Assembly (NCBI GenBank): GCA_028023455.1
Contig: JAQFVV010000231.1
Coordinates: 1,574,501-1,638,500 of the forward strand
From: Epiperipatus broadwayi
Taxonomy: Eukaryota; Onychophora; Udeonychophora; Euonychophora; Peripatidae
Length of the DNA stretch: 64,000 nucleotides
Direction: 5' to 3'
In this document: positions 1-10,917 of the stretch, one piece after another
Numbering within the stretch: the stretch's first letter is position 1
Layout: each line of letters opens with the position of its first letter
Position numbers and translations under genes: made by a program
The notes under the pieces: model-generated
What the model saw: only the letters and a program-made list of their open reading frames with translations
Told to the model about the DNA's origin: nothing
Database searches by the model: none

Positions 1-739
1 TTTGCTCATCAAAAATCATTAGAATATTCTCTGATATAAATTTGTAAATCAATAAGAATGAACTACATTAAAGTGATTCAATTCCTTATGGGATGATTCT
101 TTATAGAAAGCTCTAAACAATTGTTATCACTTTTTATGATATGATACACATGTTTATTATTTCATGAAGTGTCTCTTAAAAATAAAAGTTTATAATATAA
201 TTGTAAGCATCAAATGTTATTTTGTGAGGAAGCTCTACATACAAGTTCTCACTTTTGTTGCATCGGAAGGTTCCAAAGATGGAAGTTCATTAGTTCATGA
301 TGCACCTATAAATCTGAAAGATTATAACTTTATGAGAAATATCTAAACATGAGGCTTTACTTTTTTATATGTTATTTAATATATATGCTCAGTGCTTCAT
401 GTGAGAGCTCAATTTATAACATAACTATTGCCATGAAAGATCATTACATTAAGAGAATGCTGAAAACGTAAGATTCGTTTTTAACACTGGTAAATAATTT
501 CAAAGTACTGTACTTTTTCTGGAGATCTTTGGGGAAAGCTGTGATAATCCTTCCAATTTTTCTTCCCACTCCTGCAGCTACCTGTAGTTTGGTATTTTGT
601 ATTTGCCAGTGAACAGAAGATTACAGCCAAATTACATTTCAAAGAATACAATCAATACTTACAAAGGTTCTGATTGGGTAGAAAGCAATTGCAAATGCAA
701 ATTGTACATTCAATCTTTATGTTATTAATAATCAGCAAA
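1..739. other. AT-rich DNA, no gene seen
   Basis: No reading frame here has protein-like composition; the longest ATG frames are about 60 codons and rich in I, K, N, F and Y, as expected by chance in AT-rich DNA. No tRNA-like box pair or tandem repeat was seen. Confidence 0.6.
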
Positions 740-1450
740 AAAAGTCTTATTTTTGTAGTTTATTTAAATATTTATGATTATTTTTTACGCAATATTAGTA
801 TAATAATTATTTACAAAAAAAAGTATTATTACAATTTGATTTTATATGAATATGTTTTATTTTTAAAAACGGTAAATTAACAAATTTGATCATAACAGTG
901 GATAGAAACTATGGCAGTAAAATTGTTAACACTTTTTAATACAGTTTAATGTTTGCAATATTTTATAAAAATTATAAATGCAATTTTACATTTTAGAACA
1001 GAATTTGACAGATGTATTTGTTCATATTTTAAAAATAAATTTCAATCAACAAACATTTTCTTTTTCCCTACCGGTTATGCTGACTTTCCAATACATTGTC
1101 CAATCAGAAAAAGGTTCACTAAAGTGACTTTCCAATACATTGTTCAATCAGAAAAAAGTTCACTAAAGTGACTTTCCAATACATTGTCCAAAGTTCACTA
1201 AAGTGACTTTACAATACATTGTCCAATCAGAAAAAAGTTCACTAAAGTAACTTTCCAATACATTGTCCAATAAGAAAAAAGTTCACTAAAGTCATTATTA
1301 TTATTTCTATATTTGCAAAGTGAAAATATTAGTTTTTAGAATGTTTTTCTTTATTGTAATCATGTATTTCTAACAAATCAAGCCCTATTTATTAAATTCT
1401 AATGCAGAATAAAAGTTTAGTACTAAAATTGAAGGTTCAGTTGTTACAAA
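740..1450 (+). repeat. Dispersed AT-rich repeat, family L, copy 1
   Basis: Three blocks occur in the same order and orientation here, at 23030-23560 and at 51580-52120. The first block, around 750-800, contains a shared ATTTATGATTAT word. The second, around 970-1055, contains AATTTTA-ATTTTAGAACAGAATTT. The third, around 1302-1350, contains CTATATTTGCAAAG. The copies are well diverged, so this is old. No protein motif is visible, and it may be the untranslated tail of a retroelement (inference). In this copy a 44-bp minisatellite sits between the second and third blocks. Confidence 0.5.
1081..1291. repeat. 44-bp minisatellite, ~4.8 units
   Basis: Units begin at 1081, 1125, 1169, 1204 and 1248, each starting TGACTTTCCAATACATTG (the fourth has TTA for TTC, the fifth starts TAAC) and ending TTCACTAAAG. 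The third unit has lost nine bases. Units differ at only a few positions, so the expansion is fairly recent. A reading frame that crosses it is a by-product. Confidence 0.9.
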
Positions 1451-1797
1451 AATTGTCCCCAGGGCAAAAATGGACAGGTTTTCATCAGTTGAAGAGTTAA
1501 TGAGATTGCCAAAAACATTTTTATTGCCAATCAGAATATTTACAAATAATGAACATATTTACAATTTTTACTGTGCCTTAGTTTATTTGCACTGATGTAT
1601 AAGATGAATTCATAACTTCCAATATTGAATCATCCCGTATGTTATCCAACATGGCAAATTTCTGGTTCAACAGCTACCATGTCCTAAAAAATAAGTATAT
1701 CATGTTCAAATAAAATCAAATTGTAATCATGTATATGTTCATTTGTAAATTGTTATTATGCTAATATTGTGTAAAAATAATCATAAATGTTTTATTC

Positions 1798-1879
1798 AGG
1801 CAAAACTCTCTATATGTACTGCCACTCAGTGCAAGCCAGAGTAATCAATAAATACCAGAATATATAAGAGTTTTGCCTG
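1798..1879 (+). repeat. Small inverted-repeat element carrying the dispersed core motif
   Basis: The ends CAGGCAAAACTCT (1798) and AGAGTTTTGCCTG (to 1879) are perfect 13-base inverted repeats. Between them lies a core of the form GCCAC-CAGTGCAAGC followed by AATCAATAAATACCAG. Related cores occur near 3660, 4540, 4945, 18900, 29110 and 37620, and on the minus strand near 5210, 5710, 25190 and 45255. This may be a short non-autonomous DNA element or a SINE core; the class is not decided. Confidence 0.5.
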
Positions 1880-1894
1880 TTTTTATAACAATTA

Positions 1895-1944
1895 AGAGCA
1901 AGCATAAAAAATGGTGGTCTAGAGCAAGCATAAAAAATGGTGGT
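1895..1944. repeat. 26-bp tandem duplication
   Basis: AGAGCAAGCATAAAAAATGG followed by TGGT occurs at 1895 and again at 1921 with no change, so the duplication is recent. Confidence 0.85.
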
Positions 1945-2009
1945 TATGTGATGAAATATTTAATTCAATTGCTACTAATTTTCTTCTTTTCTCAGTCAAT
2001 GTAATATCT

Positions 2010-2395
2010 GGTAAAATAAGAACACACACAGAAAAGTACTTTTTTAATACTATTTAGATTTATTACTGTATAGCATGCTTTCAGTATATTTTTACTGTGT
2101 CATATTCATGACATATAGTGATGTGATTATCAAACTACTATATGCTATGAATATATTAATGAAACCACTATATACCATGGATATATTAATCATACAAGTA
2201 TATGCTATAAATGTAATACAGTAAAAATATAGTGAAGGCATGCAAAGCAGTAATAAAGCAAAATATTATTAAAAAACTACTGCTATATTCCAAGAATGTG
2301 ATGATACAGTAAAAATATATAGAAAACATGCTAGGCCGTAATAAAGCTAAACATGATTTAAAAACTACTCTTTCTGTGTGTATTTTCATTTTACC
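2010..2395. mobile_element. Fold-back element with ~90-bp arms
   Basis: The reverse complement of 2010-2099 matches 2305-2395 along its length, from ACAGTAAAAATATA through GCATGCTA and AGTAATAAA to TCTGTGTGT and TTTTACC. A third, direct copy of the right arm lies at 2219-2304. Between the arms are 31-bp tandem units (from about 2132, 2163 and 2193) built on CTATATGCTATGAATATATTAAT. The shape fits a MITE or fold-back transposon with duplicated subterminal repeats. No transposase is visible and no target duplication was identified. Confidence 0.6.
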
Positions 2396-3137
2396 ACATA
2401 AATATTTAAATAAACTATGAAAAGAAGGCATTATTTTAAGTTATTCCAGTGAAGCTATACTCGGACAGATTAAATTGCAAGGACCCTAGGGCCTGTGATC
2501 GTGAATAAGAGGAAATATACACACACATATTCCATGCTAGTTTTGGACAATAATTGTATTTATATATGGTGTGTGTGTATATGTTTATGAGGACATTGAG
2601 ATAATTCTGTTTAGAATTATTTGAATGGTGCTAAGATAATAAATCAACTTTGACATTCCACTCACTTGCGGCTCCATATGGCTAATATCACTGATAGTGA
2701 TCAGCAATGATATACTAATCCCAAAATTTTTGATGAAAAACAATTTTTATGAGTACTTTTAGTACTTATGGATGTGAATGCAGATAAAATATTGATGGTT
2801 GTCTTTACAATATGCCATAAGTTTGGCATTGCGTAGATAATGATTAGCCTAGATTTTTTTGTGTACTGTGTTAAATCCAGTCACAGGTGATGATCGTTGA
2901 CTATTAGTGATTAAAGCTTGTGGTATATTAATTACATATAATAGTTTGTGATGATTCTCTAATGTTATAGTTATAACTTATAAATAATTCCAAGGTTTCT
3001 TTTAACCATGTTTGATCTGATGTTCAGGATTCCCATTGTCTCCCAATATATGCTTATTTCTTACCGTGATAATATATAACAAATATTTCTAATTATAAAT
3101 TTATTAAACGCACATTGATTACGTAAGTAATATTTAT
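2396..3137. other. No gene or repeat recognised
   Basis: Ordinary AT-rich sequence with a short CA/TG stretch near 2520 and 2570. Nothing further could be supported. Confidence 0.5.
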
Positions 3138-3276
3138 TGAGGCTATAACCTCGACAATATGCGTATAAAATGTGATAGTAGGGACCTCTACAGGTGTTTT
3201 TATGCTTGTGGTTAAAACACCTGTAGAGGTCCCTACTATCGCATTTTATACGCATATTGTCGAGGTTATAGCCTCA
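3138..3276. repeat. Near-perfect hairpin, 63-bp arms and 13-base loop
   Basis: The left arm 3138-3200 begins TGAGGCTATAACCTCGAC and the right arm 3214-3276 is its reverse complement with one mismatch (GTG against GCG, which can pair as G-U in RNA). The loop is 3201-3213. The arms are visibly less AT-rich than their flanks. This could be a young snap-back MITE, an inverted duplication or a long small-RNA-type hairpin precursor. A reading frame over it on the minus strand is a by-product of the palindrome. Confidence 0.9.
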
Positions 3277-3399
3277 GTAAACAAATATTTCTTTATAAAT
3301 ATTTATTAGTTAATCAGCATTTTCTCATAATAATCAATAAAATGCGTAACTATTTATTAACCTACTTGTTATTAATTACTCTGCATATTATTTGCTACA

Positions 3400-3540
3400 A
3401 AAGTAGAGGATCAAGACTCTGAAACCCTGGTTTCATGGGTGGTGGCCCAGATCTGTTCCAATTCAGTGTGAATGTGACCCAGGTCTGTCCCTTTCAGCAC
3501 TTAAATTTCATATGAACTCCTGAGCATTAACGTTAAACAA
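3400..3540 (+). mobile_element. SINE-like repeat, family B, copy
   Basis: It carries the family order CAAGACTCTGAAAC, then a CAGATCTGTTCC-type segment, CAGCACTTAAATTTC and finally ATGAACTCCTGAGCATTAA. The same order recurs in the array at 39028-39710 and, on the minus strand, at 11980-12150, 38330-38420 and 49710-49830. Better copies have a box-B-like GGATTGATTCC, which suggests a tRNA-derived head. Confidence 0.45.
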
Positions 3541-3639
3541 TTATTTTTTTTTTATTCTTCGTTAGTTTAAAATTATTACACTTCATTGATTTCATATAGA
3601 CTTCAAACGTAATTCACAATGCACTTTTATATCTAGCAA

Positions 3640-5205
3640 ACACTTTTACTCTCCCTATTGCTATGCCATCTAGTGGAAACTTTAATAATAAATAAATTCT
3701 AGGTGCTAGTGGTTAATAAACTTTTATCCAATGCTGTGCCATCCAAATACTCCCAGACTAGTTCTTAGCTTATGGATTTACTCAGTAAGAGCTTTATGGA
3801 TTTTTTCTAGCCGCCATTTTTTGACTATTTGTTATACCATCAACTATCAGCTCATACTGAAAAACTTTTTTAAATTTCATCAATTCAAGCTTATTCACTT
3901 GTGTAGTTATATAGAACAGAAACAAGATCAGTTTTTATATTTTATAATTACCTTTGTTTTTTATAACCTTGGACATCTTTATTCTATAACCAGAATTGAT
4001 ACAAAAACAAGAAGTCATCACATGACCAACAAGATATCATGTGACTATAGTTTACACAATGCTATTCAAAAGCAAATTCTATTTTTTCTATATCATGTAG
4101 CACAATCTTTACTAGTAAATAGATGACAGGTGGTAGAGCTTATAAGTCCTTATCCAGCATTGCCCTATCCAAATATCCTCAGATTAGTTTCTAGCTTACA
4201 ACTTTCATCAGTCAGTAGCTTTTGGGATTTTTTGAACTGCATACTTAGATCCTTTGGATGCCAATTTTACTTTTTGATATACTATCACCATACCAGCACA
4301 AAATGAAAAACTTTTAATTTTCTCAATCCAAACTTATTTGCATGCCTAATGATATAAATCGGAAACAGATTCAGTTTCAATATTTTATGATTACTTTAGT
4401 TTTTTATAACTTTTAGGCACTTTTAGTCTAGGGCCATAATTATACAAAACCATCAAGTCATCACATGACAACAGGACATCATATGACTACATAGTCGACA
4501 CATTGTTATTACACCATCAAATTCTTCTATTCTATTGACTTTTATGTCATCCAGTGCAAGCTTTAATAATTGATAGATACCAGATGCCAGTGCTTACTAA
4601 ATTATTATCCAGTGCTGTTCCATCCTAGCTCATGGCTTCCATCAGAGAGAAGCATTTTGAATTTTTCTTTACCAGTCACTATTTACTTTTTGTTATACTA
4701 TCAAACTATTGGCTCTAATTGAAACACTACTAATTTTTTTCAATCCAAGCATATGTGCTCGATTAGTTATATTGATCTAAATCTGAATCAGTTTCTATAT
4801 TTTATGGTGACCTTTAATTCTTTTTATAAATTTAGGCATCTTTATTCTATAAACAGAATTGATAGAAATTCAACAAGGAACCAGTCACATGACCTTAGTT
4901 TACACATTGTTATTCATAATCAAATTCTCCTACCCTCATTACTTTTATGCCATTCAGTGCAAGCTCTGTTATTCATTAGATGCCAGATGATGCTTACTGA
5001 ATCCTTATCCAATGTTGCCCCACCCAATGTTGTCCTGTGCAAATATTCCCAGTCTAGCTGAGGACTTCATCAATGAAAGCTTTATGGACTTTTTTAATCA
5101 CACACTTGGATTTTTTTCAATGTCATTTTCTTACTCTCTGTTATACTATCAACTTACCTGACCAAATTGGAAAAACTTTTTAACTATATCAACTGAATTT
5201 TTTTA
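3640..5205 (+). repeat. Tandem array of a ~430-bp repeat, about four direct copies
   Basis: A block reading TTATCC-A-TGCTGTGCCATCC, then CCAGACTAGTTCTAGCTTATGG, recurs near 3725, 4150, 4613 and 5005. Each is preceded by a CATCTAGTGCAAGCTTTAATAAT-type core (3664, 4095, 4537, 4943). Later blocks share TGTTATACTATCAACTAT, TTCAATCCAAGCTTATT and TCATCACATGAC. Copies are moderately diverged with indels, so this is an old tandem expansion. ATG frames at 3731-4126 and 4753-5061 lie in two units but are not conserved between units, so they are not called genes. Confidence 0.75.
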
Positions 5206-5790
5206 TATCTGGCATCTATTGATTACTGAAGCTCACACTACATAGCGTAAGAATAGAAAGAACAAAGAGTTTGATCATGGATAGCAATGTCCAAGTTGAG
5301 ATCAGGTGGTGTCTTGTTGATCATGTGAGGTATTTTTAGTATTGTACCAATTCTGGCCAAAGAATAAATGCATCTAAGGTTATAAAAAAAACTAAGATCA
5401 CTGTAATGTATAAAAACTGAATTAGTTTCAAATCTATATAACTATGAAAGCAAATAAGCTTGGATTGAAAAAAAAAACAATTTTTCAATTTGGGGTGGTA
5501 GCATGCCTAGTACAACAAAAAGTAAATAAATAGCTGCTTGAGGAAAGACGCTTTAGATCCTGAAGATCTAAATAAATGGTTAAAAAAAATTGAAAAACCT
5601 ACTTACTGATGAAAGCCATAAACTAAAAATTAATCTGGGGATTTTGGGTAGAATAGCTTGGATATTTGACTAAGACAGCATTAGATAATAATTTATTAAG
5701 CACTAATCTATATACATCTATTGATTACTTAAGCTTACACTAGATGGCGTAAGAGTAGGAAGAGTAAAAGTTTGCTAATGAATAGTAATA
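5206..5790 (-). repeat. Inverted copies of the ~430-bp repeat
   Basis: From 5206 the same repeat runs on the opposite strand. TAGTTGATTAC-type and TCTATTGATTACT-AAGC cores occur at 5210 and 5708, AAGCTTGGATTGAAAAA at 5457 and GATGAAAGCCATAAACTA at 5609. Together with the upstream array this forms a large imperfect palindrome centred near 5205. A second, shorter piece follows from 5705. Confidence 0.65.
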
Positions 5791-5919
5791 TTTTAAGCTG
5801 GGATTAGTCAGTATATTATTGGTCAAGTAATTTATATATATATAAACATGCAAAAAAAAACTCATCTAAAAATGTTCTATACAATCCTAAACATGTGATA
5901 TTATAAGATCAATCAATAT

Positions 5920-5965
5920 GTTCATCTGTTTTCTGGATGTGTGTTCATCTGTTTTCTGGATGTGT
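5920..5965. repeat. 23-bp perfect tandem duplication
   Basis: GTTCATCTGTTTTCTGGATG followed by TGT occurs at 5920-5942 and 5943-5965 without change. Confidence 0.9.
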
Positions 5966-6044
5966 TACTGTTGAGTCCAGTATTGTAAGTTTACATCTTC
6001 AATTTATTGGATATGTAAGAGGAATAAACAATGCAAGATTTTCT

Positions 6045-6115
6045 AATATATATATATTGTAGATATATATATAGTATTCAATTATTTAAAAAAAAAAAAA
6101 AAAAAAATTTTTTAT
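6045..6115. repeat. (TA)n followed by poly-A/poly-T tract
   Basis: Short TA runs are followed by about twenty A residues and then T residues. This simple sequence is prone to sequencing and assembly slippage. Confidence 0.8.
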
Positions 6116-6569
6116 TCTTTTATACATACAGAGATTTATATGTATAGATTTATTATTATGAATAAGCAGTTCTTTTTATGATTTATTATATAATATTTTT
6201 TATTATTATTAAATAATATGTGTTAAATTTATTTAACTTTCATTTTGTTAAAATAGAGTAAGTCAGAAAGGTGTGAAATAAGGATTGTTAGATAAGGAGA
6301 TAAAAAAATGTACACGTGTGAAACAATGAATAGATCTGTACAAACACAAAGATGCTTTTACACTTATTTCTGATGGCTATAGATCGCCAGCTTTGTTGTT
6401 ATCTGTATCTTAAAATTATTTTTACAAAAAAGGTGCTTTGATGTAGATAACGATAGCGATCAATTTTAAGTCAAACTTGTGAAGCTTTGATTTTTTTTTT
6501 AAGATAAAGATTTCCAGATGTTTTTTTTTTCTTTGGTTGAAATTCGCGATATAAATGATTAAAACAATT

Positions 6570-6670
6570 TTTTTAATCAGTCAGTCTTAAATTTTTTTAA
6601 AGAGATGATCAGTCAGTCATAAATTTTTTTAGAGAGATGATCAGTTAGTCTTAATTTTTTTAGAGTGAGA
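6570..6670. repeat. ~33-bp tandem repeat, 3 units
   Basis: Units of the form ATCAGTCAGTCTTAAATTTT followed by TTTAGAGAGATG repeat about three times with small indels. A related T-rich segment with CACTC words continues to about 6800. Confidence 0.7.
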
Positions 6671-6869
6671 GTCACTCAAATTATTATTATTATTTTGAGA
6701 CTCAACTCAGTCGGTCCTTCCTTGTTATTATTCTTAAGCAGAAATGTAAGCTCGGATTTTTTTTTAAAAGAGAGTGAACGCTTTAATTTTTTTTTCTCAC
6801 TCCTGGAAAGTTGAAAAAAAAAGAGCAAATGAAATGTGCGTTTATATAAAGCAATTTCCAGCAATATTA

Positions 6870-8940
6870 AAGAAGAGGAGAGAAATGGAACAAGATTGAA
6901 TTTATTATAAGTTAGTAATAATTATAAAAATGATATTAACATATTTGGTTATGCATAATACTATGCCTCTGCATTGCTAAACCATTTTTTCTGCTTCCTG
7001 GTTAATACAGAATGAGTCAAAATCGCTGATCTGTCTATGAAGTCATGTATCCAGTAATAACCAACAAAATGATAGATTTTGAAGCCAACCACACAAGCTA
7101 TATGGAATGCTTTGTTCCTAGTTCCTGTCTTATTAAAAGCTCATTGCCTTCGAACCAATGGAGAAGAGGAAATAGGAGGAAAAGAAAATTTAAAACAGCT
7201 ATGTAGAACCAAGTTTGAAGCCATAAATCAAATTTTTGTTGATTTACCTCAATCATCTAAAGTGTCAACAGCAATTATTTTTTTTAAAGGAGAGAGACAA
7301 GCAAATCCACCGGTACCTACTTATTCAAAGTACTTATAATAACTTTTTTTTTAAATGGTAGAAGGAAGCCAATCAACAGTGAATAATAATGGAATTGAAG
7401 AAACAAGCAAAGTCAATTGATTCAGCATTATCTTAAAAGTATCTGCAATAACTTTTTTTTTGTTGTTGTTGTTGTTGGTGAGCAAAGAAAAGCAGTCTGA
7501 TAATTCAAACTCAGGACATTAATAAGAAGTAAAAAGTAGACGGGTAAATATGAACTTTCTTTAACCGATTTTATTCTTTTACTTATTAAAAGTAAACCTT
7601 AATTTACTGGTCAAAGCAATTTTCTTTTTTTGATACAGAAACATTAAAGACTTGTTTATCTATAGTTATTTGCAATATCTCACAACATAGCACAAACATA
7701 GTTTAAATCTTTAAACTTAAATTTTTCATTATTTTTTTTATTATATATTGTAATGTTGAAATGTTTTTTTTTTAATTGTTCTTCAGTTGTTAATGATAAT
7801 GAGCAACCTATAGATATATGCATTTATAATGTTTTTTATTTTTATTTTATCTTGTTGCATATTAAAAATTAATATATGTATTTTATTTTCTTTCGCTATA
7901 AGGTTGCAAAAGAAAAAGATATTTTTATATATGTAATTTTTGGGTATACATTTTAAACATATATGTTAACATTACCGAATGCGTGAATGTGTAACTGTTT
8001 ATCCAAACACATCAAAGAATAGGTTATATATGATTAGTTTAAAATGGTAAATTAAAAAGTAGGGCATTACATTTGAATGGAAATGAAATAACATATACAA
8101 GTTTCACCTGAAATTTATTTTATGATATGATGAGTAAGAAAAGTCTTAAATAAGCATTTATAGAATATGTATTTTTTTTTAATATTGATTTAAGTCAGCT
8201 TATTTTGAGATATCAAGAAAAGTGACAAACCTATATATTAAGTTTATTTGCTTATACTTATATGAATTTTTATATTAATAAGCCATTTATTTAATTGTCG
8301 ATTTGACTTTAAAGAAGGAAAGAAAGAGTAGTAGTGTTAATAAAATATAATTATATATCTTAATTGGTTTCCGAGTAATTATTAAGAATATTTGTGTTTT
8401 GTTTTTTTTTTGTCTTAATTCTATCATTTTAATTCAGCATCATTGCTCGCAGTTATTAAGTATTACCATTCGTATATATTGAGCAATCACTTGCAAATAT
8501 TAAGCGTCCGCAAAATAATAGGTAAACTAGAATGTTGATATTTAAGTATTTAAGGATTATGCTTGAGAATAACCAAATTTTGATAATTATAGTTCAACAT
8601 AGAAAGCTAAAATTGTGTTGTGTCCATGAATTTAGATCATCCTCATCAAAGATGGATATCATGTTATTAGTTAAAAATGTTTCAAATAATACTATATAAA
8701 AGTTATGATCGCCATCAATCATCATTAATAAATTATAATCATTAAATTTAATGTTTAGCGTAATGAATATGTTTTAGTAAATAGGGGTTTATAGAAAATT
8801 GAATATTATGCAAAGAGATTCATGATGATCAATCATCACCATTAGTATTATTAAATCCCAGTATGAAATATGATAATTTTAATAGATGCCTATAAGTTTA
8901 TAAAGATGAATTTATTGTTGTGAGTTTATTGATAAGCCAT
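6870..8940. other. No gene recognised
   Basis: AT-rich sequence with many poly-T runs. An 86-codon frame at 7079-7339 (+) has no recognisable motif, no conserved neighbour and ends in repeat-like sequence, so it is left uncalled. Confidence 0.5.
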
Positions 8941-8942
8941 GG

Positions 8943-9035
8943 CTGGTATCATCATCACTATTATAATCATTATTATGATATCACTATTATTATCATTATT
9001 ATGATATTATTATCATCATCATCATTATTACCTTT
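8943..9035. repeat. Degenerate ATC/ATT trinucleotide repeat
   Basis: A run of ATC, ATT and ATG triplets, interrupted by GATATC and GATATT words. Confidence 0.8.
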
Positions 9036-9844
9036 ATTGTGATAAATAATCTAGTTAAATGGCCATCAATATCAATAATGGTCTTCACATGCTTGTTTGG
9101 AAGCCATTAATAGGATTATACATGTCTGTTCATCAATATACGCTAATGAGCTAGCAATGTCTATAAGAATCTTTGATCTATAGTATAAACTTTGGTAATA
9201 TTGGGATCTTGTAATTTTATCAATATAGATAAAATGTAAGAATGTCATTTTTGTTCAATAGTCATCCAAGTCATGTGTAATAAATATGTACTGAATGAGT
9301 TTGAACTCAAGTACACTATAAATAGATACTTATCTAGATTGAAAACAATCTAGTGGCGCTCATGGGAAAACACATGTACTTAGCTAAACTGAATAAAGAG
9401 TGATATCATCCCTTTCCAACTTCATAATATTAGTTTTATAAAATATATTTTTTTATAAGTTGTCATGAATAGCACCAGTGTGTGCATATGACCATGAATG
9501 GTCTTATATATTTGGAAAGAAGGATAGGAAGGATTCTTTGTTAGAAGAACCTAGTATTGGAGATAAGCATAAGGCACTCCAGGAATCTCACAGTGGGTAC
9601 TTTTATTCAGTTGCTATATTTAATATTATTTTTATTAGATGACAATGGCCAGTATGTTTTATTGTTCAGATGACTGCCCCAATATATAAATAAATACCAA
9701 GAATCTTTAATGCTGATATTTTCAAGTGGCACAGTGATTCTATAATTTCTTTATCTATGCTATGATGAATTAATATAGTTACATGGTACAGATTGGATAG
9801 GCATATATCTAATAATTAATAATTTCCCCTATCTAAATATTTAT

Positions 9845-9990
9845 TATGGTTACAAATGTGACATATTAAAATAGTTACAAATTATAGTTACAAATACATA
9901 TCTTTTATATTAATTTAATAATTACAAATACATATTTATATTAATTGATAAATATTGTTACAAATGGCAATTGATAAAAAATTGTTACAA
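9845..9990. repeat. Degenerate repeats of GTTACAAAT, leading into (TA)n
   Basis: The word (G/A)TTACAAAT recurs about six times at irregular spacing near 9850, 9875, 9886, 9921 and 9955. The stretch ends in a short TA run that directly abuts the 417-bp repeat array. Confidence 0.5.
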
Positions 9991-10000
9991 TATATATATA

Positions 10001-10824
10001 TGAAAAAACAAATACAAGTTAGAAATGTAACCTGCTATCACTTGTTATTTATGTCCAAAAGATGGCGCTATACCAAAACCGCCGAACAAGTGTAAGATTT
10101 GTTTTACATAAACGAAAAAAGAGTCAGAAATTAACTACCTCTTTCATTTGCTCACTCCCAGATCAGCTGATTTCAAGCTGGTTTGCTATCCTCAGTGGGA
10201 GATAGAGTATAGAAACTAGATCTAAACACTGACTCTCAAGTGTTTATGCAAAACGTTTCTATCAGATTGCAAGCGTGAATTTTTCAGACCGGTAAAGTCT
10301 TCAAACTCAGCCTAGCAAGCTAGATATTTATATGGGTCTGATCTCAGTTCAGTATCACCATATAATCAAAGTCTCTGCAATATATATCATTGCAAGAAAA
10401 CTCTAAAGGTACATTTATGAAAAAACAAATACAAGTTAATCACGTAACCTGCTATCACTTGTTATTTATGTCCAAAAGATGGCGCTTTACCAAAACCGCC
10501 GAACAAGTGTAAAATTTGTTTACATAAACGATAAAAGAGTCAGAATTAACTACCTCTTTCATTTGCTCACCCCCAGATCAGCTGATTTCAAGCTGGTTTG
10601 CTCTCCTCAGTGAAGGATAGAGTATAGAAACTAGATCTAAACACTGACTCTCAAGTGTTTATGCAAAACGTTTCTATCAGATTGCAAGCGTGAATTTTTC
10701 AGACCGGTAAAGTCTTCAAACTCAGCCTAGCAAGCTATATATTTATATGGGTCTGATCTCAGTTCAGAATCACCATATAATCAAAGTCTCTGCAATATAT
10801 ATCATTGCAAGAAAACTTTAAAGG
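10001..10824 (+). repeat. 417-bp repeat, two direct copies
   Basis: Copy 1 starts at 10001 and copy 2 at 10418, each beginning TGAAAAAACAAATACAAGTT. They share landmarks in order: CCAAAAGATGGCGCTATACC, AACCGCCGAACAAGTG, CTACCTCTTTCATTTGCTCA, GATCAGCTGATTTCAAGC, a small AAACACT/AGTGTTT hairpin, GACCGGTAAAGTCTTC and ATATATCATTGCAAGAAAAC. Only a handful of bases differ, so copies are young or were homogenised. No open frame of note is present. Copy 2 ends abruptly at 10824, where adapter-like sequence begins. The repeat could be a satellite unit or a non-autonomous element. Confidence 0.85.
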
Positions 10825-10841
10825 AGATCGGAAGAGCACAC
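10825..10841. other. Sequencing-adapter-like insertion (Illumina TruSeq prefix)
   Basis: AGATCGGAAGAGCACAC is identical to the first 17 bases of the standard Illumina read-1 adapter. It replaces the 23 bases (TACATTTATGAAAAAACAAATAC) that join consecutive repeat copies elsewhere in the array. The flanking repeat resumes with AAGTTAATGACG and shares the bases AC with the adapter end. This is best explained as untrimmed adapter built into the assembly, not biology. Confidence 0.88.
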
Positions 10842-10917
10842 AAGTTAATGACGTAACCTGCTATCACTTGTTATTTATGTCCAAAAGATGGCGCTATACC
10901 AAAACCGCCGAACAAGC
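10839..10917 (+). repeat. 417-bp repeat, truncated third direct copy
   Basis: Only the first ~79 bases of the unit are present, up to CCGCCGAACAAG. The sequence then flips to the opposite orientation at an AAGCTT word. It lies between the adapter match and the inverted copies, so its reality is uncertain. Confidence 0.75.

Noticed and set aside
3061-3255. 64-codon frame rich in C, R and Y
   Set aside because: It lies across the long hairpin and has no start context or family resemblance.
7079-7339. 86-codon frame starting MKPTTQAIWNALFLVP
   Set aside because: A weak hydrophobic start could suggest a signal peptide, but composition degrades, no motif is visible and no neighbour supports it.
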